28,633 nucleotides of DNA from Pseudomonadota bacterium (GCA_023388075.1 JAEWGX010000105.1:1-28633); one strand, 5' to 3'; shown: positions 1 to 7,336, counted from the first letter of the stretch. Notes: a model not told the origin generated them from the sequence alone. Numbers and translations: made by a program.

Positions 1-356
1 GCGTGCGGGCGCGCTTCCCTGGGCCCCGGGTCGGCCTGCGGGCCGGCTGCGGCCCCGCCCCGCGGCCCGGCGTCCGCCGCCGGCACGCCCGCGCTGGCGA
101 CGACGCTGCCGTCCGTATCGAGCAGGACCAGGTCCACCCGCGCCCGTCGATGCCAGCGTTCGAGCACGCGCTGAAGCTGGTGCGGCCCCTCCGCGGAGGC
201 AGGCAGGATCTCGGCGGCCAGGACCGCCGCAAGTCGGCGCTCGAAGGCATCGTCTCGGACCTGCAGGTTCCACCACCACGCGACCGAAACCGCGGCGGCG
301 AAGACCGCCAGGCTGCCGAGAACCGCGAGGAAGATCGTGAGCGAAAGCCGCCTCAC
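1..356 (-). CDS. Sensor histidine kinase, N-terminal part (cut by window edge)
   Basis: Read on the minus strand from a GTG at 356-354, the frame stays open for 118 codons to the edge. It starts MRRLSLTIFLAVLGSLAVF and has a single hydrophobic segment at about residues 5-27. After that comes an extracytoplasmic stretch that includes VDLVLLDTDGSVVAS. This is the usual beginning of a membrane-bound sensor kinase: short cytoplasmic tail, first membrane helix, periplasmic sensor region. The GTG overlaps the TGA of the response regulator gene as GTGA, the typical arrangement of a regulator-kinase pair. The HAMP, HisKA and ATPase domains would lie outside the window, so the kinase call rests on this context and on the membrane topology. 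The end of the visible part is rich in Ala, Gly and Pro. Confidence 0.75.
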   Translation of the reverse strand, partial: MRRLSLTIFLAVLGSLAVFAAAVSVAWWWNLQVRDDAFERRLAAVLAAEILPASAEGPHQLQRVLERWHRRARVDLVLLDTDGSVVASAGVPAADAGPRGGAAAGPQADPGPREARPH

Positions 357-1147
357 GGCCCTGGTTCCGGCGACTTGGACAGGACGTAGCCGCTGCCGCG
401 GACGGTGAGCAGCCGGCGCGGCCGGCGCGGATCGTCCTCGATCGCCTGCCGGATCTTCGCGACATGCACGTCGATCGAGCGGTCGAACGCCTCCAGCGCC
501 TCGCCGCGCACCAGGTCCATCAGCCGCTCGCGCGACATCACCCGGCCGGCGTTGCGAGCGAGCGCGAACAGCAGCTCGAACTGGTATCCCGTCATCGCGC
601 GCTCGGCGCCGTCGATGCGCACGACGCGCGCGCCGAGGTCGATCTCCATGCGCCCGAAGCGCAGGACCTCCACGTCGTCCGTTGCGGCCACGGCCGGACC
701 GGGCCGCGCCGCAGGGCGGGCGCGGCGCAGCAGCGCCCGCACGCGGGCGAGGAGCTCGCGCGGCTCGAACGGCTTGGGCAGGTAGTCGTCCGCGCCGAGC
801 TCGAGGCCGACCACGCGATCGGTGGTCTCGCCCCGCGCGGTGAGCATGAGGATCGGCACGGCGGCGGCCGGCGTCCCGAGCGCCCGGATGTCGCGGCACA
901 GGTCCAGCCCGTCACCGTCGGGAAGCATCAGGTCGAGCAGGATGAGGTCGGGGGGCTGGTCGGCTCCGTCGCGCAACGCGGCGATCCCGGATGCCGAATC
1001 GGCCCGATGCAGCAACTCGAAGCCGTTCTGCGAAAGATAGCGGCCGACCATGTCGGCCAGCCGCTTGTCGTCATCGATCAGCAGGATGCGAGCGCCGGCC
1101 GCGCCGCGGCTGGCATCGGTCGCGGCTTTCGGCCGGGCGCTCGACAT
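353..1147 (-). CDS. OmpR/PhoB-family response regulator
   Basis: This is a DNA-binding response regulator of 264 residues from the ATG at 1147. The receiver domain (about 20-135) has the acidic cluster D25-D27, the phospho-acceptor D72 in LLDLMLPDGDG, T103 in MLTARGE and K125 in YLPKPF. The C-terminal winged helix (about 165-260) ends with the family signature FDRSIDVHVAKIR and LLTVRGSGYVL. An in-frame ATG 90 bp upstream (1237) would overlap the upstream gene by 74 bp and add only a low-complexity Ala/Ser tail, so 1147, 16 bp after the upstream stop, is preferred. No strong ribosome site is visible for either start. The kinase gene follows with a 4-bp overlap, and a Spy/CpxP-like protein gene precedes it. 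That order resembles cpxP-cpxR-cpxA, which suggests envelope or metal stress sensing; the ligand is unknown. Confidence 0.93.
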   Translation of the reverse strand: MSSARPKAATDASRGAAGARILLIDDDKRLADMVGRYLSQNGFELLHRADSASGIAALRDGADQPPDLILLDLMLPDGDGLDLCRDIRALGTPAAAVPILMLTARGETTDRVVGLELGADDYLPKPFEPRELLARVRALLRRARPAARPGPAVAATDDVEVLRFGRMEIDLGARVVRIDGAERAMTGYQFELLFALARNAGRVMSRERLMDLVRGEALEAFDRSIDVHVAKIRQAIEDDPRRPRRLLTVRGSGYVLSKSPEPGP

Positions 1148-1163
1148 CGGCGATCGGCCGGGA

Positions 1164-1784
1164 TCAGCCGCGCTGCGGGCGCTGCTCGCGTTGCTCGCGC
1201 GGGCCCCGCTGGCCACGCTTGCCGCGCTGCTCGGCACGCTCCGCGAGCTTCACGCGCTGCTCGGGCGTAAGCACCTCGGCCGCATCCGCAAACGCGGTCG
1301 ACATGCGCTTGGAGATGGAATCCTGCAGCGCCATCTGCTGGCCCCGCAACGATTCGATCGCGGCGCGGTCGATGCTGGGCGCCTTCAGCAGGTCCATGCC
1401 CTGCTTGCGCAGCTCCCGTCCCTGCTTGCGCAGCTCCGCGACCTCCTTGGCCGCGGTCCGCGCTATCTCGCGGATCTTGATCTCCTGCTCGGGCGTGCCG
1501 TCCACCGACCGTACCAGGCGATACGCCATGCGGTCGATGCGCTCGCCCATGCGCTCCGCGCTGAAGCCGCGGCCACGCATCTCGCCGTGGCGGTGGTGGT
1601 AGTGGTGGTGCCGGGCGCCGTGGCCTGGCCGCCCTTCCTCCGCCATGAAGCCGCCGGGGCCGCCAAACAGGCCGGGACCGAAGCCCGGGCCTGCCGGCTG
1701 CGCGGCCAGCGTCGTTGCACCCAAGGCGGCGGCGGCCACCGCCGTCGCGACGATCGTCCTGCGGATTCCCTTTGCCATGCTCAT
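1164..1784 (-). CDS. Spy/CpxP-family periplasmic protein with His-rich segment
   Basis: The product is 206 residues from the ATG at 1784, which has AAGGAGA at 1797-1791 upstream. Residues 1-28 form a signal peptide (IRR, then an Ala-rich hydrophobic core, then TLAAQ). Residues 33-45 are Gly/Pro-rich. Residues 55-66 hold seven histidines (H55, H59-61, H63, H64, H66). The rest is helical with a Spy-type LTPEQ motif at about 172-176 and a weaker copy GTPEQ at 96-100. Spy/CpxP proteins are periplasmic chaperones and, in CpxP or ZraP, act on a sensor kinase. The helical part has a repeated ELRKQG heptad, and the C-terminal tail is Gln/Arg-rich. It is probably the first gene of the operon with the regulator and kinase. 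The His cluster suggests metal binding, which is inference. Confidence 0.85.
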   Translation of the reverse strand: MSMAKGIRRTIVATAVAAAALGATTLAAQPAGPGFGPGLFGGPGGFMAEEGRPGHGARHHHYHHRHGEMRGRGFSAERMGERIDRMAYRLVRSVDGTPEQEIKIREIARTAAKEVAELRKQGRELRKQGMDLLKAPSIDRAAIESLRGQQMALQDSISKRMSTAFADAAEVLTPEQRVKLAERAEQRGKRGQRGPREQREQRPQRG

Positions 1785-1790
1785 CACCAA

Positions 1791-1797
1791 TCTCCTT
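1791..1797 (-). promoter_or_regulatory. Ribosome binding site of the Spy/CpxP-like gene
   Basis: AAGGAGA on the minus strand lies seven bases before the ATG at 1784. It favours this start over an in-frame start 33 bp upstream (1817) and over the ATG six bases downstream. Confidence 0.7.
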
Positions 1798-1872
1798 GAA
1801 CGGTTCGGGTCCCGCACTGGAACCCGATGAGGCGATTCTGGGAGCCCGGCGTCAAGGAGGATTGAAGCCCCG

Positions 1873-1888
1873 GTAAAGTTAGGTTAAG
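1873..1888. promoter_or_regulatory. Tandem half-sites, candidate OmpR-family regulator box
   Basis: On the plus strand GTAAA-GTTAG-GTTAA is a direct repeat with a 10-bp period. On the minus strand it reads CTTAAC-CTAA-CTTTAC. The 10-bp period is how OmpR-family regulators bind. The repeat resembles both the CpxR box (GTAAA-N5-GTAAA) and the PmrA/QseB box (CTTAA-N5-CTTAA). It lies about 90 bp upstream of the Spy-like start and is AT-rich against a GC-rich background. Autoregulation by the neighbouring regulator is inference. Confidence 0.45.
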
Positions 1889-1912
1889 CCGTCCTGGGGA
1901 TCCCGGGGTGGC

Positions 1913-2761
1913 TCAGAGCTTGAACTTCACCACCGTGGCATGCTGCTCGCCCAGGCCGTCGATGCCGAGCGAGATGCGATCCCCGGGCTTCAGGTACTGG
2001 GGCGGCTTCATGCCGGAGCCCACCCCGGGCGGCGTCCCGGTGGTGATGATGTCCCCCGGGTTGAGCGTCATGAACTGGCTGACGTAGGAAACCAGCGTCG
2101 CGCAGTTGAAGATCATCGTCCGGGTGTTGCCGGTCTGCCGGCGCTCGCCGTTCACGTCCAGCCACATGCCCAGGCGCTGGGGGTTGGGCACCTCGTCGGC
2201 CGTGGCGATCCACGGGCCGATCGGCCCGAAGGTGTCGCAGCCCTTGCCCTTGTCCCAGGCGCCGCCGCGCTCGAGCTGGAACTCGCGCTCCGAGACATCG
2301 TTCACCAGCACGTACCCGGCCACGTGGTCGAGCGCGCTGCGCTTGCCGACATAGCGGGCGGTCGTGCCGATCACGATGCCGAGCTCCACCTCCCAGTCCG
2401 TCTTGACCGAGTTGCGCGGGATCATGATGTCGTCGTTCGGTCCCTGGATGCAGGAGAGGGTCTTCATGAAGACGATGGGCTCCTTGGGCACCGGCATGCC
2501 GGACTCGGCCGCATGGTCCGAGTAGTTGAGGCCGATCGCGACGAACTTGCTCGCGCCGGTGAGCGGCGGGCCGAGTCGCGGCTTGCCGCGTACCAGCGGC
2601 AGGCGGGCCGGCTTGACCTTCGCGAGCCGCGCGAGCGACTTGGGCGAGAGCGTGGCCGGGTCGATCTCGCTGATCAGGCCGGAGAGGTCGCGCAGCGAGC
2701 CCTCGTCGTCGATCAGTCCGGGCTTCTCCTTGCCGGGCTTTCCATAGCGTACGAGCTTCAT
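1913..2761 (-). CDS. Fumarylacetoacetate hydrolase-family protein (diketo sugar-acid hydrolase-like)
   Basis: This 282-residue protein has a small N-terminal domain and an FAH domain from about residue 70. The metal-binding residues are visible as E124 and E126 in DWEVELGIVIG and D155 in VNDVSERE. Other family marks are FVAIGLNYSDHAAESG and the GDIITTGTPPGVG loop. FAH enzymes cleave or hydrate diketo acids with Mg2+ or Mn2+. The members closest in pattern are annotated as ureidoglycolate lyase or 2,4-diketo-3-deoxy-L-fuconate hydrolase. The gene follows an SDR gene by 21 bp on the same strand, which fits a dehydrogenase then hydrolase pair in a deoxy-sugar-acid pathway. The exact substrate cannot be read from sequence. 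There are no purine-degradation genes nearby, so ureidoglycolate lyase is unlikely. Confidence 0.88.
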   Translation of the reverse strand: MKLVRYGKPGKEKPGLIDDEGSLRDLSGLISEIDPATLSPKSLARLAKVKPARLPLVRGKPRLGPPLTGASKFVAIGLNYSDHAAESGMPVPKEPIVFMKTLSCIQGPNDDIMIPRNSVKTDWEVELGIVIGTTARYVGKRSALDHVAGYVLVNDVSEREFQLERGGAWDKGKGCDTFGPIGPWIATADEVPNPQRLGMWLDVNGERRQTGNTRTMIFNCATLVSYVSQFMTLNPGDIITTGTPPGVGSGMKPPQYLKPGDRISLGIDGLGEQHATVVKFKL

Positions 2762-2782
2762 TCAGTTTCCTCGGTGGGTGGG

Positions 2783-3523
2783 TCAAATGGTGATGCCGCC
2801 GTCGATGGCGAAAGCCTGACCGGTGGCGAAACGGGATTCGTCGCTCGCGAGGTAGACCACGATCGGCGCGATCTCCTCGGCGGTGGCGAGCTTCCCGGTG
2901 GGCTGGCGGGCCAGGAACATGCGGCGGCCTTCCTCGGGATCGCCGTGCGCCTTGATCCGCTCCTGCAGGCTCGGCGTATCGACCGTGCCCGGGCAGACGC
3001 AGTTGCAGCGGATGCCGCGGGCAACGAAATCCGCCGCCACCGACTTGGTCATGCCGATGACCGCAGCCTTGCTTGCCCCGTAGAGGAACCGGTTGGGCAG
3101 TCCCTTGATGCTGGAGCATACCGAAGCCATGTTGATGATCGAGCCGCCGCCCGCGTCCAGCATGCGCGGCAGGGCGACGGACATCGTCTTCCACATCGCG
3201 CGCACGTTGAGGTTGAAGCTGAAGTCCCAGTCGGCGTCGGTGGTCGCGAAGATGTCGCCCTGGTGCACGTAGCCGGCGCAGTTGAAGAGGACGTCGATCC
3301 GCTCCATGCCTTCCACGGTCTTCCTCACGGCCGCGTCGTCCAGCACGTCCAGGGGCGCGGTGGTCACGCCGGGCACGCCGCGATAGGCGGCGAGCAGCCC
3401 CTCGTCGCGATCGGTCGCCAGCACCCGCGCGCCCTCCGCGGCGAGGGCGAGCACGCTCGCCTTTCCGATGCCTTGTCCGGCCGCCGTGACCAGCACATGC
3501 TTTCCTTCCACCCGCTGCGACAT
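2783..3523 (-). CDS. SDR-family dehydrogenase, DHRS6/BDH2-like
   Basis: This is an NAD-dependent short-chain dehydrogenase of 246 residues. The start is the ATG at 3523, preceded by GAGGAG; an upstream open extension to 3850 has no SDR features. The cofactor loop is TAAGQGIG (13-20), with an acidic residue D38 after the second strand that favours NAD. FNCAG lies at 80-84, and the catalytic residues are S134, Y148 and K152. The stretches DWDFSFNLNVRAM and GIRCNCVCPGTVDTPSLQE closely match what I recall of human DHRS6/BDH2. Bacterial members of this type include 2-keto-3-deoxy-L-fuconate dehydrogenase. The FAH-family gene just downstream supports a deoxy-sugar-acid role. A 4-hydroxyproline or 3-hydroxybutyrate role is possible from the human enzyme, but nothing in the neighbourhood suggests it. 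Confidence 0.9.
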   Translation of the reverse strand: MSQRVEGKHVLVTAAGQGIGKASVLALAAEGARVLATDRDEGLLAAYRGVPGVTTAPLDVLDDAAVRKTVEGMERIDVLFNCAGYVHQGDIFATTDADWDFSFNLNVRAMWKTMSVALPRMLDAGGGSIINMASVCSSIKGLPNRFLYGASKAAVIGMTKSVAADFVARGIRCNCVCPGTVDTPSLQERIKAHGDPEEGRRMFLARQPTGKLATAEEIAPIVVYLASDESRFATGQAFAIDGGITI

Positions 3524-3692
3524 TCGCGTCTCCTCGTGGGCCGTCCACACGGCCTGCCGACATCGTGCGCCCGACGGGGCGACAGGGTCGAATGCTACTA
3601 AATATCGCGGGCGGCCCCGAGCGAGGCGACCGGCGGCCCGTATCATCGGCGCTTGCATGCGGCGAAGCCACGCATGACCGTCGGAGCTTTCG

Positions 3693-4835
3693 GTGCCGGT
3701 CTCCCCTTCCCGTCGCGACCTGCGACTCGATTTCTTCCGCGGCCTCGCGCTGTGGTTCATCTTTATCGACCATGTACCGTCGAGCGCGATCGGCCGCCTG
3801 ACCTTCCGGAACTTCGGATTCAGCGACGCCACCGAGATCTTCGTCTTCATCTCCGGCTACACGGCCGCCATCGTCTACGGGCGACTGCTGCTGCGGGACG
3901 GATTCGTTCCGATGACGTTCGCGGTGCTCAAGCGGTGCTGGCGCCTTTACGCCGCCCACATCCTCCTGCTCGTCTTCTTCATCGCGCAGATCTTCTGGGT
4001 GGCCGCGCGTTTCGGCAATACGTCGTTCATCGACGAGCTCAATGTCGCCGAGTTCCACGACAACCCGGGCGAATCGATCGTGGGCGGGCTCATCCTGCGC
4101 TACAGGCCCGTCAACCTGGACGTGCTGCCGCTCTACATGGCTCTGCTCGCGATGCTGCCGGCCATTCTCTGGCTGATGGCCCGCTCGCGCGCGCTCGCCT
4201 TGTGCGCGTCCGCGGCCCTCTGGCTGTGCGTGCAGCAGTTCCAGTGGGCCTTTCCTGTGTACCCGGCCGGAGATACCTGGTTGTTCAATCCGCTAGCCTG
4301 GCAGTTCCTCTTCGTGATCGGAGCAGTGTGCGGTTCCGTCCGGAACGAGGATCCACCCTGGCTGCGCTGGCGTCCGTGGCTCGCCTGGATGGCCGTGGCG
4401 TGGCTCGCCTTCGCCCTCTTCGTCACCACGAGTTGGCGATACCCCGCGCTCAACGACTGGGTGGAGGTGACGATCGGGCCGTGGCTCTATCCGATCGACA
4501 AGAGCAACCTCGGCATGGCCCGCCTGCTCCATTTCTGCGCGGTGGCCTACCTGGTGGCACGGCTGGTGCCTGAGGGGTCGCGGGTAGTATCGAGTCCGCT
4601 GGCACTACCTGTCGTCCGCTGCGGGCAGCATTCGCTCGTCATCTTCTGCCTGGGCATCTCGTTCTCCTTCGCCGCCCACTTCCTCCTGGTGCAGTTCGGC
4701 CGGGGCATGGCGATGCAGATGGCGGTGATTGCCGGCGGCCTTGCCCTCCTGAGCGGCGTGGCCTTCGTCTCCACCTGGATAAGAACGCACGGGCGAAGCG
4801 GCAAGAGCGAACCGCGGCCCGCGGCCTCGCATTAG
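3693..4835 (+). CDS. OpgC-family membrane acyltransferase
   Basis: This is an integral membrane protein of 380 residues with about ten hydrophobic helices. The N-terminus RRDLRLDFFRGLALWFIFID followed by H carries the conserved R-D-RG-D-H pattern of the OpgC family, which belongs with acyltransferase-3 proteins. FGFSDATEIFVFISGYTAA is a second family mark. OpgC adds succinyl groups to periplasmic osmoregulated glucans in enterobacteria. The start is a GTG at 3693 with GGAG about 7 bases before it; no ATG lies in frame nearby. Two SGNH-family exported proteins follow, with 1-bp spacing and then a 4-bp overlap, so the three are probably one operon that modifies a periplasmic or surface glycan. 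No glucan synthase genes (opgG, opgH) are in the window, so the acceptor is unknown. Confidence 0.88.
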   Translation: MPVSPSRRDLRLDFFRGLALWFIFIDHVPSSAIGRLTFRNFGFSDATEIFVFISGYTAAIVYGRLLLRDGFVPMTFAVLKRCWRLYAAHILLLVFFIAQIFWVAARFGNTSFIDELNVAEFHDNPGESIVGGLILRYRPVNLDVLPLYMALLAMLPAILWLMARSRALALCASAALWLCVQQFQWAFPVYPAGDTWLFNPLAWQFLFVIGAVCGSVRNEDPPWLRWRPWLAWMAVAWLAFALFVTTSWRYPALNDWVEVTIGPWLYPIDKSNLGMARLLHFCAVAYLVARLVPEGSRVVSSPLALPVVRCGQHSLVIFCLGISFSFAAHFLLVQFGRGMAMQMAVIAGGLALLSGVAFVSTWIRTHGRSGKSEPRPAASH

Positions 4836-4836
4836 G

Positions 4837-5745
4837 ATGGAGCCAGACCGTCTCGGGCCCACGACCAGGATGAAGCAATTTCCTTATCGGCGCATGCGCC
4901 AACGCCGGCTTCGCATCGGCCATCTGGTCGTGGCCTGCTCGGCCATGGCCGCCAGCCTGGGACTTGCGCTGGCGCAGCCCGGGGGTGGCGCGTCCGATGC
5001 ACCGAGCGCGCCGGCGGCAGGTGTGCCGGCGGCAGGGGCATCGATCGCGCCACCCGCCGAGCTCGACGAGCGCTGCGAAGTCCCCGAAGACCTCGCGCCG
5101 GAGACCGAGCGACTGCCCGCCCTCACCCGGGCGATCGTCGAGCCGGCGCAGCCTCTCTCGATCGTGGTTCTCGGCAGCCGCGCGAGCCATCCGGTACGAC
5201 GTGGTCCGCCGTTTCCGGCCCGGCTGCAGGCGGCGTTGGCGCAGCGGCTCGCGGATCGCGGCCTTCCCAATGTGGTGAATGTCACCATGGTGGGTCGCAC
5301 GCAGGCACTCGCCGCAGACCTGGCCCGCCTGCTGGCAAGGGAAGTCATACCGGCGCGCCCGCAGCTCGTCATCTGGCAGGTGGGGCGGTCCGACGCGAGG
5401 CGCGGCAATCCGCCTTCGCGGTTCGCCCGCAGCCTGGGCGACGGACTGGCCGCGCTGCAGAAGGCCGGCATGGACGTCATCGTCGGCGACATGCAGTTCC
5501 ATCCGCAGTTCGAGGCGCTCTACCGGACCGACGACTACCGCCACTACCTGAGGTGGCTCGCCGGTGAGCGCAGCCTGCCGTTGCTGCGACGCTATGAAAT
5601 GATCGAGCACTGGGTCGAATCGGGCAGAATCGATCTCGATTCCACTGAGGATCGGGAGCAGGCCATCGCCTACGATTTCATCCAGGAGTGCCTGGCTCAT
5701 CACGCGGCCCGCATGATCCTGGCCGGCGCGGGGCTCGCGCGTTGA
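4837..5745 (+). CDS. SGNH-like exported protein, catalytic residues lost
   Basis: The protein is 302 residues, with an Arg-rich start and hydrophobic segment (about 27-46) forming a signal peptide that ends LALAQ. A low-complexity Ala/Pro linker (47-75) leads into the SGNH fold (about 105-300). It is clearly homologous to the next protein (LVIWQVG versus LVIWQFG, VVGDMQ versus VMMDLQ), but the active site is gone. The nucleophile position of block I reads G-S-R (R115), the Asn of block III is S185 in GRS, and the C-terminal Asp-His pair is Glu-Ile. The start at 4837 follows the acyltransferase stop by one base. An in-frame ATG at 4870 gives a more usual signal peptide and cannot be excluded. 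It probably acts as a binding or scaffold partner rather than an esterase. Confidence 0.72.
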   Translation: MEPDRLGPTTRMKQFPYRRMRQRRLRIGHLVVACSAMAASLGLALAQPGGGASDAPSAPAAGVPAAGASIAPPAELDERCEVPEDLAPETERLPALTRAIVEPAQPLSIVVLGSRASHPVRRGPPFPARLQAALAQRLADRGLPNVVNVTMVGRTQALAADLARLLAREVIPARPQLVIWQVGRSDARRGNPPSRFARSLGDGLAALQKAGMDVIVGDMQFHPQFEALYRTDDYRHYLRWLAGERSLPLLRRYEMIEHWVESGRIDLDSTEDREQAIAYDFIQECLAHHAARMILAGAGLAR

Positions 5746-6638
5746 AGATCCGTGCGCGCACCGCATTCCCATCAGCCGCCCGGTTGGCGCCGAGCCTCGC
5801 TCTTGGGCTCGCGCTGGCCTCTCCCGCCACGACGGCGCTGGCTGCCTCGGGATCCAACGGATCGCAGCCGTGCCCCGACCGCGGCAACACGATCGTCATG
5901 GAAGGCGCGCTTCCCCGTTTCGCCGCGCGGCTCGCCTCGGGATCGCCGCTTACCATCGTCACCATCGGCTCGTCGTCCACTGCCGGCGCCGGTGCCAGCT
6001 CCCCGGATCGCAACTACCCAAGCCGGCTGGGCGTCGCCATGCGGGGCAGGCATCCCGGGCGCCGGATCGAGGTGTTGAACGCCGGCGTCAATGGCCAGGA
6101 AGTGCCGGAGATGCTCGCCCGGCTGGATCGCGACGTCATCGCGCATGACCCGGACCTGGTGATCTGGCAGTTCGGCAGCAACAGCCTACTTCGGCAGAGC
6201 CCGCTCGACGCATTGGAGCGGGGCGCGCGCGAGGGCATCGGCCGCCTGCAGGCGTCAGGCGTCGAGGTGGTCATGATGGACCTGCAGCATGCGCCGCGGA
6301 TCGACCGCCTCGCGGCTCGGGACGACGTGCTCGCGATGATGCGGCGACTGCACCAGTCTACTGGAGCGCCGCTCTTTCACCGCTACCGGCTGATGAAGGC
6401 CTGGGCGATGGCCATGGGTCCAGGCTACGGCGCGATGGTCGCTTCCGACCAGCTCCACTTGACCGATGCGAGCTACGGCTGCCTCGCCAACGCGCTCGCC
6501 GACGGCCTGGAGACGGCAATGGCAGCGTCCGCACCGGAGGTGATCGCGCGAACGCAGGAAGATCAGCCCGGCGTGAGCACCCGGAGCACCAACAACATCA
6601 CCATGAGCGCGAGAGTGCCCTTGAGCCAGCCTCGGTAG
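5742..6638 (+). CDS. SGNH/GDSL-family esterase or acyltransferase, exported
   Basis: The product is 298 residues from a TTG at 5742 that overlaps the previous stop as TTGA; no ATG in frame gives a signal peptide. Residues 1-35 form a signal peptide (KIRAR, hydrophobic core, ALAAS). The SGNH blocks are complete: block I TIGSSSTAGAG with nucleophile S78, block II NAGVNG with G115, block III FGSN with N147, block V DQLH with D236 and H239. SGNH enzymes remove or transfer acyl groups on glycans and lipids. Placement after an OpgC-like membrane acyltransferase suggests it finishes acyl transfer to, or removes acyl groups from, an extracytoplasmic glycan. The last 25 codons overlap the convergent permease gene. 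It is a tandem paralogue of the preceding gene. Confidence 0.85.
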   Translation: MKIRARTAFPSAARLAPSLALGLALASPATTALAASGSNGSQPCPDRGNTIVMEGALPRFAARLASGSPLTIVTIGSSSTAGAGASSPDRNYPSRLGVAMRGRHPGRRIEVLNAGVNGQEVPEMLARLDRDVIAHDPDLVIWQFGSNSLLRQSPLDALERGAREGIGRLQASGVEVVMMDLQHAPRIDRLAARDDVLAMMRRLHQSTGAPLFHRYRLMKAWAMAMGPGYGAMVASDQLHLTDASYGCLANALADGLETAMAASAPEVIARTQEDQPGVSTRSTNNITMSARVPLSQPR

Positions 6639-7336
6639 CGCGCCGGATCGAACCGCCGGCGCAGCCGCAGGCCCAGGAAGAACATGGCGGCGCCGGTCGC
6701 GCAGAGCGGGAAGGCGGCCTGCCAGACCGCCGCATCCAGCGCGCCGATCCGCGCAAGCTCGGTCGCCTGCACCACCTTGCCGAGCAGGAAGAGGTAGCTC
6801 ATCACCGCGATGATGGCGCCGGCCTCCAGGTCCAGCATCAGGAAGAAGATGAGGAGCATCGGGCCCGACACGTTGACCGCGCCTTCGCAGATCCCGCCCG
6901 CCAGCCCGAACGGCACCGAGAAGAGGGTTGGATGCCGCTGAATCAAGGGCACCTGGCTGCGGCCGTGCCGGTCGAGGTAGAGGAAGATGGCCACCACCGC
7001 CGCGAGGAGCAGCGACAGCACGTCGGTGTCGAGCGCGAACAGCGCGCGGGTGCCGAGGTAGATGCCGATCGGCAGCGTCGGCAGCAACGGCCAGTAGAGA
7101 CGCAGCGCGTCCCTCGGTGGCAGCGACCGGCCGAATGCCGTCATCGTGCACAGCACCATGAGGAGCGTCGGCATCACCAGCAGCGGAATGGCCTGCTGGA
7201 ACCCGAAGAGCAGCGAGAAGAGCGGCGTCGCCACCAGCGGAAAGCCGATGCCCACGAAGCCGTGGACCAACCCGGAGAAGAGGCCGATCGCGAGCATCAG
7301 GCTCCACTGCAGCAGGGTGAACTCGCCGATCGCCAT
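6563..7336 (-). CDS. TauE/SafE (TSUP) family membrane permease
   Basis: This 257-residue protein has about eight hydrophobic helices in two similar halves. The first half holds LFSGLVHGFVGIGFPLVATP and the second SVPFGLAGGICEGAVNVSGP; these paired Gly-rich segments mark the TSUP family. Members export or import sulfite, sulfoacetate or other small organosulfur and carboxylate anions. No sulfur-metabolism gene is nearby, so the substrate is open. The start at 7336 has no clear Shine-Dalgarno site. The 3-prime end overlaps the convergent SGNH gene by 76 bp, so both transcripts share antisense sequence there. Confidence 0.9.
   Translation of the reverse strand: MAIGEFTLLQWSLMLAIGLFSGLVHGFVGIGFPLVATPLFSLLFGFQQAIPLLVMPTLLMVLCTMTAFGRSLPPRDALRLYWPLLPTLPIGIYLGTRALFALDTDVLSLLLAAVVAIFLYLDRHGRSQVPLIQRHPTLFSVPFGLAGGICEGAVNVSGPMLLIFFLMLDLEAGAIIAVMSYLFLLGKVVQATELARIGALDAAVWQAAFPLCATGAAMFFLGLRLRRRFDPARYRGWLKGTLALMVMLLVLRVLTPG

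Noticed and set aside
2783..3850. Longer SDR starting at 3850
   Set aside because: The extra 109 residues are not SDR-like and would run into the divergent acyltransferase gene. The ATG at 3523 has a GAGGAG site.
1884..4058. Minus-strand open frame of 724 codons
   Set aside because: It runs out of frame through the SDR and FAH-family genes, whose own frames show complete domains. Its sequence is low-complexity Arg/Gly/Ala, typical of antiframe reading in GC-rich DNA.
4837..5745. Lipoprotein signal in the dead SGNH protein (VVAC)
   Set aside because: The Cys lies in the middle of the hydrophobic segment, too close to the charged start. A normal signal-peptide end (LALAQ) follows.
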